This document shows, in pieces, positions 7,651-17,095 of a stretch of 64,000 nt of DNA (position 1 is its first letter; every line of letters starts with the position of its first letter). The translations under genes and the position numbers were made by a program. The DNA comes from an uncultured Succinivibrio sp. (GTDB lineage Bacteria; Pseudomonadota; Gammaproteobacteria; Enterobacterales; Succinivibrionaceae). The stretch is taken from assembly GCA_934218695.1 (NCBI GenBank), contig CAKQDA010000004.1:51312-115311 (forward strand), in the 5' to 3' direction. The notes below the pieces were generated by a model. That model saw only the letters and a program-made list of their open reading frames with translations. It ran no database searches and was not told the origin of the DNA.

Positions 7651-10206
7651 ATGGCTAACTATCTTACTTCCTACTTTGAACAAGCAAAAGAGCGCAAAGC
7701 TGCTGGTGTCGAGCCTCTGGCACTGAGCGCTGAGTTTACAAAAGAACTAGTTTCACTTCTAAAAACGCCTCCAGTAGGTTCAGAAAATGAACTTTTACAT
7801 CTCTTAAAGGACAGAATCAATCCTGGTGTAGATGAGTCCTCAAAAATTAAAGCTGACTTTTTATATGAAGTCGCAACCGGAAAAACAGTAAGTCCAATTG
7901 TAGACAAAAAGCTCGCTGTTGCTCTTTTAGGTAATATGAAGGGAGGCTTTAACGTAGGTTATCTTGTATCCCTGTTATCAGACAAGGAACTTTCATCTGA
8001 TGCTGAGGAAGCCTTAGAGCAGACTCTGTTAATTTATAATGCTTTTGATGATGTTGCCGCATTAGCTTCAAATGGAAACAGCAATGCCCAGTCTTTAATT
8101 CAGAAATGGGCTGATGCAACCTGGTTTACAAAGAAAAAAGAGTATCCAAAGAAAGTAACTCTAACTGTATTTAAGGTGGCAGGTGAGACAAATACTGATG
8201 ATTTCTCTCCTGCTCCAGATGCCTGGTCACGTCCGGATATTCCTCTTCACGCTCTTGCAATGTACAAGATTTCCCGTGATGACTTAAAAGCTGACATTGA
8301 GGGAGTGAAGGGACCTGTTTCAACAATTGAAAAATTGAAGTCAAAGGGAAATCCTCTTTTGTTCGTAGGTGACGTTGTTGGTACCGGATCATCAAGAAAG
8401 TCTGCTGCAAACTCACTTATCTGGCACATTGGACATGATATTGACGGCGTACCTAACAAGAGAGCAGGCGGTGTAGTTGTAGGTGGTAAGATTGCTCCTA
8501 TTTTCTATACAACATTAGAAGATTCAGGTGCACTTCCTATTGAAGCTGATGTTTCAAAGTTAAGTTCTGGTGATGTTGTTGACTTAAACGTCTATGACGG
8601 TACTATTACCAGCCATGATTCTGGTGTGGTTTTAACAGAGTTCAGTCTAAAGACCAATACCTTGCTGGACGAGGTAAGAGCCGGTGGTCGTATTCCACTT
8701 ATCATTGGTAAGGATTTGACAGCCAAGGCCAGAAAGTTTTTAAAGCTAGGTGAGTCAGATGTGTTTGCAAAACCTGCAAAAGTTGAAGGCAATGGCGGTT
8801 ACACAAGAGCTCAAAAGATTGTAGGTAAGGCTTGCGGTCTTGAAGGTGTACGCCCAGGTCAGTACTGCCAGCCGGTAATTACAACCGTTGGCTCACAGGA
8901 TACAACAGGTCCTATGACAAGAGACGAGCTGATAGATCTTGCCTGTCTGAAGTTTTCTGCTCCAGTTGTAATGCAGTCATTCTGTCATACAGCAGCTTAT
9001 CCTAAGCCAGTTGACGTCAAGACTCACCACACCCTGCCACAGTTTATCCAAAACAGAGGTGGTATTGCACTTCACCCTGGTGACGGTGTAATTCATTCAT
9101 GGCTTAACAGAATGTGTCTGCCTGATACAGTAGGAACCGGTGGTGACTCACACACAAGAATGCCTCTGGGAATTTCTTTTGCTGCAGGTTCAGGCCTTGT
9201 AGCCTTTGCAGCTGCAACCGGTATCATGCCGCTTGATATGCCAGAGTCTGTACTGGTTCGTTTTACCGGAAAAAGAAAACCTGGCATCACATTACGTGAT
9301 TTGGTTCATGCTATTCCATATTTTGCAATTCAGAAAGGTCTGTTAACGGTAGAGAAGAAAGGTAAAAAGAATATCTTCTCAGGCAAGATCATCGAAATTG
9401 AAGGTCTTGAGGATTTAAGTGTTGAGCATGCTTTTGAATTGGCAGATGCCTCAGCTGAAAGATCTGCTGCAGCCTGTGCTATTTCTTTATCAAAAGAATC
9501 TGTGTGCAAGTACTTAAAGTCAAACATTGCTCTTTTGCGTCAGATGGCAGAAGACGGTTATGAGACCAGGGATGCTCTGCTGGCAAGAGCAAACTCCATG
9601 CAGGAGTGGATTGACAATCCAGAACTTATTGAAGCAGATAAGAACTGCTCATATGCGGCTGTGCTGGAGATCAATTGCGATGACATAAAAGAACCTATCC
9701 TGTGTGCTCCTAATGATCCTGATGATGCCCGTTTATTATCAGAGGTGGCCGGTACCAAGATTGATGAGGTTTTTGTAGGTTCATGCATGACTAACATTGG
9801 TCATTACAGAGCAGCAGCTGAGATCTTAAAGGGGCAGAGTCATGAGGTTCCTGTAAGATTATGGATGACACCTCCTACACGAATGGACAGACAGGAGTTA
9901 TCAGATGAAGGTCTGTTCTCAGTATTAGGAAAGGCTGGTGCTAGAATTGAAATCCCTGGCTGCTCATTGTGTATGGGTAATCAGGCTAGAGTTGCTGATA
10001 ACGCAACAGTAATTTCAACTTCTACAAGAAACTTCCCTAACCGTTTAGGCAATGGAGCAAATGTGTTCTTGGGAAGTGCAGAATTAGCAGCTGTTACAGC
10101 TAAATTAGGTAAGTTGCCTTCAGTAGAAGAATACTTTGAAAATACTAGATGCCTAGAAGGAAAAGAAAACGAAATATACTCGCTGTTAGATTTTACAAAG
10201 CAGTAG
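7651..10206 (+). CDS. acnB: Aconitate hydratase B
   Basis: AcnB interconverts citrate and isocitrate using a [4Fe-4S] cluster. The 851-residue protein has the B-type order, with the HEAT-like N-terminal domain and swivel domain before the catalytic domains. The cluster cysteines are Cys712 (GSCMTNIGH), Cys771 and Cys774 (CSLCMGNQ). A purine-rich ribosome site, AAAGAGG, lies a little far upstream of the ATG. The gene ends in a strong terminator. Together with mdh it forms part of a TCA branch. Confidence 0.97.
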   Translation: MANYLTSYFEQAKERKAAGVEPLALSAEFTKELVSLLKTPPVGSENELLHLLKDRINPGVDESSKIKADFLYEVATGKTVSPIVDKKLAVALLGNMKGGFNVGYLVSLLSDKELSSDAEEALEQTLLIYNAFDDVAALASNGNSNAQSLIQKWADATWFTKKKEYPKKVTLTVFKVAGETNTDDFSPAPDAWSRPDIPLHALAMYKISRDDLKADIEGVKGPVSTIEKLKSKGNPLLFVGDVVGTGSSRKSAANSLIWHIGHDIDGVPNKRAGGVVVGGKIAPIFYTTLEDSGALPIEADVSKLSSGDVVDLNVYDGTITSHDSGVVLTEFSLKTNTLLDEVRAGGRIPLIIGKDLTAKARKFLKLGESDVFAKPAKVEGNGGYTRAQKIVGKACGLEGVRPGQYCQPVITTVGSQDTTGPMTRDELIDLACLKFSAPVVMQSFCHTAAYPKPVDVKTHHTLPQFIQNRGGIALHPGDGVIHSWLNRMCLPDTVGTGGDSHTRMPLGISFAAGSGLVAFAAATGIMPLDMPESVLVRFTGKRKPGITLRDLVHAIPYFAIQKGLLTVEKKGKKNIFSGKIIEIEGLEDLSVEHAFELADASAERSAAACAISLSKESVCKYLKSNIALLRQMAEDGYETRDALLARANSMQEWIDNPELIEADKNCSYAAVLEINCDDIKEPILCAPNDPDDARLLSEVAGTKIDEVFVGSCMTNIGHYRAAAEILKGQSHEVPVRLWMTPPTRMDRQELSDEGLFSVLGKAGARIEIPGCSLCMGNQARVADNATVISTSTRNFPNRLGNGANVFLGSAELAAVTAKLGKLPSVEEYFENTRCLEGKENEIYSLLDFTKQ

Positions 10207-10237
10207 TAACGTTTTACTAAAATTCAACCTATACTAT

Positions 10238-10271
10238 AAAAGCAGAGTGAGAAATATACTCTGCTTTTTTT
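10238..10271 (+). terminator. Rho-independent terminator after acnB
   Basis: AAAAGCAGAGT at 10238-10248 pairs with ACTCTGCTTTT at 10258-10268 and runs into a T tract. Confidence 0.88.
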
Positions 10272-10313
10272 ATATGATCTCATTTTTGAGAGTTGTATAC
10301 TATTCACATTGCA

Positions 10314-10339
10314 CAAGCGATGTAATCGTTTGCTATAAT
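10314..10339 (+). promoter_or_regulatory. mdh promoter with overlapping palindrome
   Basis: TGCTATAAT at 10331-10339 is an extended -10 element. Just upstream, CAAGCGAT at 10314-10321 and ATCGTTTG at 10325-10332 form a near-perfect palindrome (7 of 8 pairs) around GTA. The palindrome covers the spacer of the promoter, the usual position for a repressor operator. The regulator is not identifiable from the sequence. Confidence 0.5.
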
Positions 10340-10443
10340 ATGAAAAGCTAAAAGTTTTAAAAAAGTTTTAACAAAAGATTTTTTTCAAAATGAAGTTCTG
10401 AACAGCAGAGCTTTGTAAGTATAGTTATTGTTAGGAGTAACAC

Positions 10444-11403
10444 ATGAAAGTTGCAGTTTTAGGTGCAGCAGGCGGTATTGGCCAGCCATTATCAATGATT
10501 TTAAAGAACAATTTACCAGCTGGTTCTTCTCTGAGTCTGTTCGACGTAGCTCCATTCACACCTGGTGTTGCAAAGGACTTAAGCCACATTCCTACAGACG
10601 TAACAGTTGACGGCTTCACAGGTGACGACCTAACTAAGGCTTTAGAAGGTGCTGACGTTGTAGTAATTCCTGCTGGCATTGCTCGTAAACCTGGCATGAC
10701 TCGTGACGATTTATTCAATATCAATGCAGGCATCATTGCAAATCTGGTTCGCAATATTGCCAAGACCTGTCCTAAGGCATGCATCTGTATTATTACCAAC
10801 CCTGTAAACTCAACTGTTCCTTTAGCAGCTGAGGTATTAAAGGAAGAGGGTGTATACGACAAGCACCGTTTATTTGGTATTTCTGTTCTGGATGTACTGC
10901 GTTCAGAGACATTCCTTGCTGAAGAGCTTGGCATTTCAAATCAGCGTATCCTGGTTCCAGTTGTTGGTGGTCACTCAGGTACTACAATTGTTCCTTTAAT
11001 CTCTAAGGTTATCGGTCACGAGAAGATCTCACAGAAGAGAATCGAAGAGTTGACAAACCGTATTCAGAATGCAGGTACCGAGGTTGTTGAGGCTAAGGCC
11101 GGTGCAGGTTCTGCTACACTTTCAATGGCTACTGCAGGTGCCCGTTTTGCTCTTAAGGTTGTTAAGGGACTGTTAGGTGAGCCTGGTGTTAACGAGTACT
11201 CATACGTTGAAGGTGGTTCTAAGTATGCTCCATTCTTTGCTCAGTGCGTACGCTTTGGCAAGAACGGCTGGAATGAGACCTTCGATTTAGGCACTGTTTC
11301 AGAGTATGAGCAGAAGTTAATCGATGAGGCAGCTCCTCAGTTACAGAAGAACATCGAAAAGGGTGTAAACTTCGCAAAAGACTGGCTTGCAAAGAACAAG
11401 TAA
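10444..11403 (+). CDS. mdh: Malate dehydrogenase (NAD)
   Basis: Mdh reduces oxaloacetate to malate with NADH. In succinate-forming fermenters it works in the reductive direction. The Rossmann motif GAAGGIG is at 7-13, the substrate loop has [10 protein letters not shown], and the catalytic His177 lies in GGHSG. The 319 residues align throughout with the enterobacterial type. It stands alone between terminators with its own promoter. Confidence 0.97.
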   Translation: MKVAVLGAAGGIGQPLSMILKNNLPAGSSLSLFDVAPFTPGVAKDLSHIPTDVTVDGFTGDDLTKALEGADVVVIPAGIARKPGMTRDDLFNINAGIIANLVRNIAKTCPKACICIITNPVNSTVPLAAEVLKEEGVYDKHRLFGISVLDVLRSETFLAEELGISNQRILVPVVGGHSGTTIVPLISKVIGHEKISQKRIEELTNRIQNAGTEVVEAKAGAGSATLSMATAGARFALKVVKGLLGEPGVNEYSYVEGGSKYAPFFAQCVRFGKNGWNETFDLGTVSEYEQKLIDEAAPQLQKNIEKGVNFAKDWLAKNK

Positions 11404-11440
11404 TCTCAAAAAATCGTAAGTTATAAAAATTTATTCTTGG

Positions 11441-11474
11441 AAAGGCAGTTTTCGTCTAAAGACTGCCTTTTTTG
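11441..11474 (+). terminator. Rho-independent terminator after mdh
   Basis: AAAGGCAGT at 11441-11449 pairs with ACTGCCTTT at 11462-11470, followed by T residues. Confidence 0.85.
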
Positions 11475-11720
11475 TTACTACTAGTTTTCTTCCACACCGA
11501 GCCTTCATTACTTATTTTTTTTCTCTTTTAGAACTGATTTCTCACATTGGAAAATAACATTAAACTTTATTTAATTTTGACCGAAATATAAGTATTAGAG
11601 AAAATTGCCGAATCAAAGTTTCTTGAAAAATTATGATTATATTTGGCATTTTTTCATTCAAACAATTCATGTCAACTATACTTAGTGATATGAGATAGAT
11701 TAATTTAGGAGGAACGTACG
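11475..11720 (+). other. Leader region of the motX-like gene
   Basis: AT-rich, no open frame of note. TAAG at 11589 and GCCGAATC at 11607, 14 bases apart, loosely resemble a flagellar sigma-28 promoter (TAAA and GCCGATAA). A good ribosome site, AGGAGG, precedes the ATG at 11721. The sigma-28 reading is weak. Confidence 0.3.
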
Positions 11721-12452
11721 ATGAGGTTAAACTGTAAAATCAGTCTCATTGCTCTTGCTGTAAGCTTGATGTGCGTATCAGCTCCTATCTCATCGTATGC
11801 AGCCAAATATGAGGTGGTAACAAGTACAAAGGCAATGGTCGCCAGAGATACTTTGCAGGGCATTGATATGAGTTCACTTTCTAAATCAGAAGGTGCAAGT
11901 ACAGAAATGTATTCTGCTGACAGAATGAACGCCATTGTAGAAAATACTGATCTTGTAAGTATTGTAAGAGATCAGGATAAATGTCAGTTTACCTCTGATA
12001 TTGAAGACAGGGCAAGACTTGTAAAGAGTCCGGTATTCATGTACGCATGGGGAGTAATGCTGCTCAACGGAACATGTGTGACCCAGGATCGTGATCTTGC
12101 AATAGGGTATATAAGAAAAGCAGCTGATAACGGTTATGCTCCCGCAATGGTAAGAATGTCACAGTTCTTTGAGAGAGGGCTGTACATGGGCAAGAATATG
12201 AATATGTCAGAACAGTATATGCATACTGCAGCTGCATTAGGATCAAAAACTGCAAGACTTGGTTGGGCTGATATGCTAGTGCGAGGTTATGGAACACCTG
12301 CTCTGTACGAAGAAGCTTACGGCTGGCTGTATCACTCTGAATATGAGGATAAATACTCTAAGGCAAAAAAAGCATATCTTGAGAGCCAGTTAAAAAAGCA
12401 TCTGCCCCCTAATGTAATTGCACGCAATGAGGCCTTTGAACCTGATTACTAG
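11721..12452 (+). CDS. motX: MotX-like flagellar motor protein with Sel1 repeats
   Basis: The 243-residue protein begins with a signal peptide (cleavage near SSYA, about 27), so it is periplasmic. Its second half holds Sel1/TPR-like repeats. It resembles MotX of sodium-driven polar flagella: a cysteine segment DKCQFTSDIEDRA, a YGTPALYEEAYGWLYHS segment, and the ending NVIAR all have close counterparts there. MotX with MotY forms the T-ring that holds PomA/PomB stators. No other flagellar gene is in the window. A generic Sel1-repeat protein is the alternative. Confidence 0.75.
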   Translation: MRLNCKISLIALAVSLMCVSAPISSYAAKYEVVTSTKAMVARDTLQGIDMSSLSKSEGASTEMYSADRMNAIVENTDLVSIVRDQDKCQFTSDIEDRARLVKSPVFMYAWGVMLLNGTCVTQDRDLAIGYIRKAADNGYAPAMVRMSQFFERGLYMGKNMNMSEQYMHTAAALGSKTARLGWADMLVRGYGTPALYEEAYGWLYHSEYEDKYSKAKKAYLESQLKKHLPPNVIARNEAFEPDY

Positions 12453-12457
12453 TGAAT

Positions 12458-12482
12458 AAGGACGGCAATGCCGTCCTTTTGT
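12458..12482 (+). terminator. Rho-independent terminator after the motX-like gene
   Basis: AAGGACGGC at 12458-12466 pairs with GCCGTCCTT at 12470-12478 around a 3-base loop, then TT. Confidence 0.8.
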
Positions 12483-12725
12483 TAAGATCAGTATTCTGAA
12501 GGCATCCTGTCACTGTAATCGGTATATCATTTCAATATCTGATATAATCTCCAAAGTTTAGAATTATTTCATTCCGATTTGTGGTTAAACGGATAACTTT
12601 TAGTGAAGTTATTTAAGTCTTACTGCATTTTTCAACTGTTTTAGGTTTGCTGTAAGTGATATCTAGATAACATGTTTAGAACCACGTTCAGACAACCGTG
12701 TAGCAAATTTTTATGAGCCTTCAAG

Positions 12726-14120
12726 ATGTTTGATAATCTTACCCAAAGACTTAACCGTACTTTAAAGAATATTAGCGGTAAAGGTCGCATTACCGAAGAT
12801 AACATTAAAGATACTTTACGTGATGTCAGAACTGCTCTGCTAGAGGCTGATGTTGCGCTTCCCGTTGTAAAATCATTTACTGCAAGAGTAAAGGAAAGAG
12901 CTTTAGGTCAGGAAGTTGCCATGAGTTTAACTCCTGGTCAGGAGTTTATAAAGGCTGTACATGCTGAACTTGTTGCAACCATGGGAGGTGAAAATGCTGA
13001 GATCAATTTAGCTCATCAGCCTCCAGCCGTAATTCTGCTTGCAGGTCTGCAGGGTGCAGGTAAAACAACATCTGCCGCTAAATTAGCTCTCTACCTGAAA
13101 GAGAGAATGAATAAAAAGGTTTTGCTTGTATCAGTTGACACATACAGACCTGCGGCAATGGATCAGTTGAAGACATTAGCTTTGGAAATTTCTGTTGACT
13201 GCTATCCTTCTGATCCTAAGGAAAAGCCTGAGAATATAGCTCAGGCAGCCTTAAAGGAGGCAAAACTTCGTGCCTACGATGTCATGATCTTAGATACAGC
13301 CGGCCGTTTAGCTGTTGATGAAGAAATGATGAATGAGGTAAAACGTCTGCATGATTTGACTGATCCTGTAGAAACCTATTTTGTTGTTGATGCAATGACC
13401 GGTCAGGATGCAGCAAATACAGCAAAGGCATTTAATGACGCCTTAGAGCTAACAGGTGTGATCCTAACCAAAGCTGATGGTGATGCCAGAGGCGGTGCAG
13501 CCTTATCTGTAAGAGAAATTACAGGCAAACCAATTAAGTTTATCGGCATGGGAGAGAAGATCGTTGCTCTAGAGCCGTTCCATCCTGACAGAATAGCATC
13601 ACGTATTCTGGATATGGGTGACATCCTGTCTTTAATTGAAGATCTGCAGCGTAATACTGATCTTGATAAAGCCAAGAAGATGGCTGAAAAAATTAAGTCA
13701 GGAGCTGGCTTTACCTTTGAAGACTTTAGAGATCAGATTGCTCAGATGAAGAAAATGGGTGGTATGACAGGTCTTCTTGATAAATTACCTGGTATGGGTA
13801 ATCTTTCAGATAAAATTAAAGATAAGGTTAATGACAAACAAATCGACCATATGGAAGCCATTATCAATTCCATGACAAAAAAAGAGCGTGCCCACCCTGA
13901 AATCATTAAAGGCTCCCGCAAAAAGAGAATTGCTATGGGTGCAGGTGTTGAAATCCACGAAGTAAATGTTCTTTTACGCCAGTTTGACATGATGCAGAAG
14001 ATGATGAAAAAAATGGGTAAAGGTGGCGTTCGAAAGATGGCAGGAGCCATGCGTGGCATGATGGGGGCTATGGGTGGCATGGGCGGAATGGGAGGTATGG
14101 GAAACTTCTTCCGCCGCTAA
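12726..14120 (+). CDS. ffh: Signal recognition particle protein Ffh
   Basis: Ffh binds 4.5S RNA and signal sequences of nascent chains and delivers ribosomes to FtsY at the membrane. The N domain is followed by the G domain with GLQGAGKTT at about 107-115, DTAGR and TKADGDARGG. The C-terminal M domain is rich in methionine and glycine and ends MGGMGNFFRR. The 464 residues are normal. rpsP follows, as in many gammaproteobacteria, but here with its own promoter. Confidence 0.97.
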   Translation: MFDNLTQRLNRTLKNISGKGRITEDNIKDTLRDVRTALLEADVALPVVKSFTARVKERALGQEVAMSLTPGQEFIKAVHAELVATMGGENAEINLAHQPPAVILLAGLQGAGKTTSAAKLALYLKERMNKKVLLVSVDTYRPAAMDQLKTLALEISVDCYPSDPKEKPENIAQAALKEAKLRAYDVMILDTAGRLAVDEEMMNEVKRLHDLTDPVETYFVVDAMTGQDAANTAKAFNDALELTGVILTKADGDARGGAALSVREITGKPIKFIGMGEKIVALEPFHPDRIASRILDMGDILSLIEDLQRNTDLDKAKKMAEKIKSGAGFTFEDFRDQIAQMKKMGGMTGLLDKLPGMGNLSDKIKDKVNDKQIDHMEAIINSMTKKERAHPEIIKGSRKKRIAMGAGVEIHEVNVLLRQFDMMQKMMKKMGKGGVRKMAGAMRGMMGAMGGMGGMGGMGNFFRR

Positions 14121-14212
14121 AATGAATTTTATTGAACAGGAAGGCTATTAGATTAAACGACAGCCTTAATTGTTTGATAACATTAGTTAACAGTTGTGTA
14201 AATTTTTTGCTC

Positions 14213-14240
14213 TTGATTTTTTGAAATATAAGTGTAAAAT
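14213..14240 (+). promoter_or_regulatory. Candidate promoter of the rpsP-rimM-trmD-rplS operon
   Basis: TTGATT at 14213-14218 and TAAAAT at 14235-14240 are 16 bases apart, about 70 bases before the rpsP ATG. Confidence 0.5.
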
Positions 14241-14313
14241 AATGCAACTGTTTTTGTATGTTGACAATTTTTTTAATTGTCAGATTTTTTTAATTAATAT
14301 AGGTACTAGCGAA

Positions 14314-14685
14314 ATGGTAGTCATTCGTTTACGTCGTTTAGGCGCAAAAAAACGTCCTTTCTATCACGTTATTGTTGCAGACAAGCGTTTTGCTGCATCA
14401 GGCCGTTTCATTGAGCAGGTTGGTATTTACAACCCTATCGCTCAGGGCAAAGAAATCCGTCTACGTTTAGATTTAGAAAGCATCAATGCATGGATTGCAA
14501 AGGGTGCACAGCCATCAGATCGTGTAAAGCGTCTTTTATGGGAAGCTGAGCAGGGTGAAGATGCTGTTTTAAAGGCTAAGGCTGATAAGCACGAGAAAGC
14601 TGTTGCTGCTCGTAAAGCTGCTGCTGAAGCTAAGGCTAAGGCTGAAGCTGAGGCTGCTGAGTCTTCAGAGGCTGCAGAGGCTTAA
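14314..14685 (+). CDS. rpsP: 30S ribosomal protein bS16, with extended acidic/alanine tail
   Basis: bS16 is a small-subunit assembly protein. The family starts [18 protein letters not shown], so the ATG at 14314 is the start. An open frame extends further upstream to 14194 but adds unrelated residues. The core is about 80 residues. A further 40 or so, made of Ala, Glu and Lys, form a low-complexity tail absent from the E. coli protein. It leads the conserved operon with rimM, trmD and rplS. Confidence 0.96.
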   Translation: MVVIRLRRLGAKKRPFYHVIVADKRFAASGRFIEQVGIYNPIAQGKEIRLRLDLESINAWIAKGAQPSDRVKRLLWEAEQGEDAVLKAKADKHEKAVAARKAAAEAKAKAEAEAAESSEAAEA

Positions 14686-14694
14686 TAGCTGCTT

Positions 14695-15225
14695 ATGGCA
14701 GATACACCGCGTCCAATGGGAGCTTTAGGCTCATCATTTGGAGTAAAGGGATGGATGAAGGTCCGTTCTTTTGCGAGCCAACCTGAGAACCTTTTTGACT
14801 ACTCGCCATGGTTTATACGTCAGCGCGGGGCGGAATGGCGCGAGGTTCAGGTTGAAGAATACAGACCACATGGTAACGACTTTGTCGTTAAGTTAAATGT
14901 GGCCTCAACTCCTGAGGAAGCAAAAGCTTATGCAGGAGCTGAGATTGGGATCAGGCGCTCAAGCCTGCCTCCTGTACCTGAAGGTACATATTATTTGTGC
15001 GATCTTGAAGGTTGTACAGTAATTGGACTTGAAGGTGTAATGCTCGGCAAAGTGTCGAGAATTAGGGATTATGGAGCCACTCCTATTTTAGAGGTGTCTC
15101 CCTCTGACCACCTGGCTAAGGAACGTACAGAAGATTTTCTTATTCCTTATGTCGTGGGCCCAATTGTTAAAGCAGTTGATCTCGAAGCTAAGACAATTGA
15201 GGTTGAGTGGGGCGTAGATTATTAA
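14695..15225 (+). CDS. rimM: Ribosome maturation factor RimM
   Basis: RimM helps assemble the 30S head and binds uS19. The 176 residues cover the RimM N-terminal domain (from [15 protein letters not shown] near residue 12) and a PRC-barrel-like second half. It sits 9 bases after rpsP in the standard operon order and ends just before the trmD ATG. Confidence 0.95.
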   Translation: MADTPRPMGALGSSFGVKGWMKVRSFASQPENLFDYSPWFIRQRGAEWREVQVEEYRPHGNDFVVKLNVASTPEEAKAYAGAEIGIRRSSLPPVPEGTYYLCDLEGCTVIGLEGVMLGKVSRIRDYGATPILEVSPSDHLAKERTEDFLIPYVVGPIVKAVDLEAKTIEVEWGVDY

Positions 15226-15227
15226 CC

Positions 15228-15971
15228 ATGTACTTTGGTGTTGTTACGCTCTTTCCTGAGATGTTTGATGCTGTGACCAAATCTGGGGTTACAAGAAGAG
15301 CCTGTGAAAACGGGCTGATTAAAGTAGAATGCTTTAATCCTCGGACTTATACCTTAGATAAGTTTCACAACGTGGATGACAAGCCATACGGTGGCGGTCC
15401 AGGTATGTTGATGCAGGTTCAGCCATTGCGTGATGCAATTCATGCAGCAAAAGAAGCAGCACCTCAAGGAACAAAAGTAGTCTGTTTATCTCCACAAGGT
15501 AAGCAGCTAGATCACTCTCTGGTCACCAAATTCCACAGCTGGGGCTCAATGATTCTTGTAGCAGGTCGCTATGAGGGTATTGACGAGCGTGTCCTTCAGA
15601 CTGAAGTCGATCTGGAGGTTTCAATCGGTGACTACGTCCTGTCAGGGGGTGAACTTCCTGCCATGTGTATCATCGACGCAGTTTCCAGAATGGTGCCGGG
15701 TGTTTTAGGCAACATTCAGAACGCACAAGAAGATACTTTCGCAAAAGGTCTCTTACATTTTCCTCAGTACACACGTCCTGAGGTCATCGATGGACTTAAG
15801 GTTCCTGAGATTTTAATGAGTGGCAATCACGAAAAGATCCGAGCTTGGCGTTTAAAGCAGTGTCTTGGTCGTACTTATGAACGTCGTCCTGATTTACTGC
15901 AGAACCGTGAACTGACTAAAGAAGAGAGTAAATTACTTTCTGAGTACTTAGAAGAACACGGCTTGAACTAA
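15228..15971 (+). CDS. trmD: tRNA (guanine37-N1)-methyltransferase TrmD
   Basis: TrmD makes m1G37 in tRNAs and prevents frameshifting. It has the SPOUT trefoil-knot fold, with [11 protein letters not shown] and GDYVLSGGE as the SAM-binding knot motifs. The ATG at 15228 gives the family start [13 protein letters not shown]. The longer frame from 15207 would overlap the rimM stop. The product is 247 residues. Confidence 0.97.
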   Translation: MYFGVVTLFPEMFDAVTKSGVTRRACENGLIKVECFNPRTYTLDKFHNVDDKPYGGGPGMLMQVQPLRDAIHAAKEAAPQGTKVVCLSPQGKQLDHSLVTKFHSWGSMILVAGRYEGIDERVLQTEVDLEVSIGDYVLSGGELPAMCIIDAVSRMVPGVLGNIQNAQEDTFAKGLLHFPQYTRPEVIDGLKVPEILMSGNHEKIRAWRLKQCLGRTYERRPDLLQNRELTKEESKLLSEYLEEHGLN

Positions 15972-16007
15972 GATTTTTTGTTTTTACTTAATGGTAGGTA
16001 CATTAAA

Positions 16008-16361
16008 ATGGCTAGCAACCCAATTATTGATCAGCTAGAGAAAGAGCAAATCCGTACTGACATCCCTGAGTTCAACCCAGGTGATACTGTACGTGTTGAG
16101 GTTAAGGTTGTTGAAGGCGACAAGAGCCGTTTACAGGCTTTTGAGGGCAACGTTATCGCTAAGCGTAACCGTGGCTTAAACTCATCATTCACCGTTCGTA
16201 AGATTTCTTCAGGTGAAGGTGTTGAGCGTGTATTCCAGACCAACTCACCACTTATTGCTTCAGTTAAAGTAACTCGTCGTGGTGACGTTCGTCGTGCTAA
16301 GCTTTACTACTTACGTGACCGTGCTGGTAAGTCAGCTCGTATTCGTGAGAAGATCAACTAA
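16008..16361 (+). CDS. rplS: 50S ribosomal protein bL19
   Basis: bL19 sits at the subunit interface. The start [14 protein letters not shown] at 16008 is the family start. The product is 117 residues with the usual [13 protein letters not shown] segment. It is the last gene of the rpsP operon. Confidence 0.97.
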   Translation: MASNPIIDQLEKEQIRTDIPEFNPGDTVRVEVKVVEGDKSRLQAFEGNVIAKRNRGLNSSFTVRKISSGEGVERVFQTNSPLIASVKVTRRGDVRRAKLYYLRDRAGKSARIREKIN

Positions 16362-16384
16362 TCAGTACTCTGCTGATAAGTTAA

Positions 16385-16408
16385 AACGCCCAGTCTATGC
16401 TGGGCGTT
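16385..16408 (+). terminator. Terminator-like hairpin after rplS
   Basis: AACGCCCAG at 16385-16393 pairs with CTGGGCGTT at 16400-16408. There is only a short T stretch after it, so termination may be weak or partly Rho-dependent. Confidence 0.6.
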
Positions 16409-16439
16409 ATCGTATGAATTCTAATTTATAGCAACATAG

Positions 16440-16786
16440 CTATTCAGAGTTTGAGTTAGAATCATCATCTACATAATACTTCTCACCCCATTTACTTATC
16501 ATCTCAAAATTTGGAATAATCGATCTGCCTTTTTCTCAGACAGCGTATATTCGACTTTTGGCGGAATTTCATCATAAGATTGACGAACAATCATTTGACT
16601 TGAAATTAGCTTCTTCAGTGAGGCAACTAATACTGCATCAGTAATGTTGTCTATTCTGCTTTTTATCTCGCCTTACCTTAGATTATCAGCGTTTTCTAAT
16701 ACTGACAGTATGCGTAATTTCCATTTTCCACTGAACAAATCGAGGCTATAATCAAGTGGATTACAAATAATCCACTTGTAACTCAA
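16440..16786 (-). pseudogene. Broken HxlR-family transcriptional regulator
   Basis: Read on the minus strand, the sequence gives the HxlR winged-helix pattern: LDYSLDLFSGKWKLRILSVL, then DAVLVASLKKLISS, then PPKVEYTLSEKG and WGEKYY. Two lesions break it. One is an in-frame TAA at 16673-16675, where the family has an aromatic before GEI. The other is a one-base expansion in the T run at 16530-16534, after which the frame must shift to give the WGEKYY end. No intact ATG start is visible; a TTG at 16786 is possible. It is an old decaying gene. Confidence 0.75.
16753..16778. repeat. Perfect 11-bp inverted repeat
   Basis: CAAGTGGATTA at 16753-16763 and TAATCCACTTG at 16768-16778 flank CAAA. The repeat overlaps the first codons of the broken HxlR gene, so it may be a decayed autoregulatory operator or the footprint of an insertion. 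Confidence 0.6.
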
Positions 16787-16793
16787 TAACTAC

Positions 16794-17006
16794 ATAGTAA
16801 CTAATAATTTATAAAATTTCTTACGAAAATTATCCAAAGTTTATTGAATAAGCATACCAAAATTTGAAAATATTTTATTGATGTAAAACATGTTTGTGTA
16901 CGCGTACTCGTCAAACGGTGTAACGATCATGACGAGATCATCAATAGTCCTCTTTCAATTTTTTTTCGCCAGCTGTATGTTTGCAGTTGGCATTTTCTTA
17001 ACAGGG
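16794..17006. other. Non-coding gap, nothing recognised
   Basis: AT-rich sequence with no supported gene. A minus-strand run ATGCCAACTGCAAAC near 16,990 could be the edge of a lost mobile element but is too short to call. Confidence 0.3.
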
Positions 17007-17095
17007 AGATCTTGTAATTAAGTAGCAACGATCTTCTATTTAGGTTTGCACAGATCTTAAAATTGTTTTTCACCGATCTTTTTTTTAGTTTGCAC
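17007..17095. repeat. Four tandem 22-23 bp units with GATCTT
   Basis: (A/C)GATCTT recurs at 17007, 17029, 17052 and 17074, spaced 22, 23 and 22 bases. Two units end in TTTGCAC and one in TTTTTCAC. Alternating AGATCTT and CGATCTT starts suggest two nested pairs. Regular two-helical-turn spacing fits a protein-binding array. Multiple terminal repeats of an IS21-type element, or iterons, are possible explanations. No transposase lies beside it. Confidence 0.55.

Noticed and set aside
10431..10934. 167-codon minus-strand frame inside mdh
   Set aside because: It is antisense to a certain gene and has no protein-like motifs or ribosome site.
14194..14313. Upstream extension of the rpsP frame
   Set aside because: The extra residues have no counterpart in bS16, and the frame there overlaps the likely promoter.
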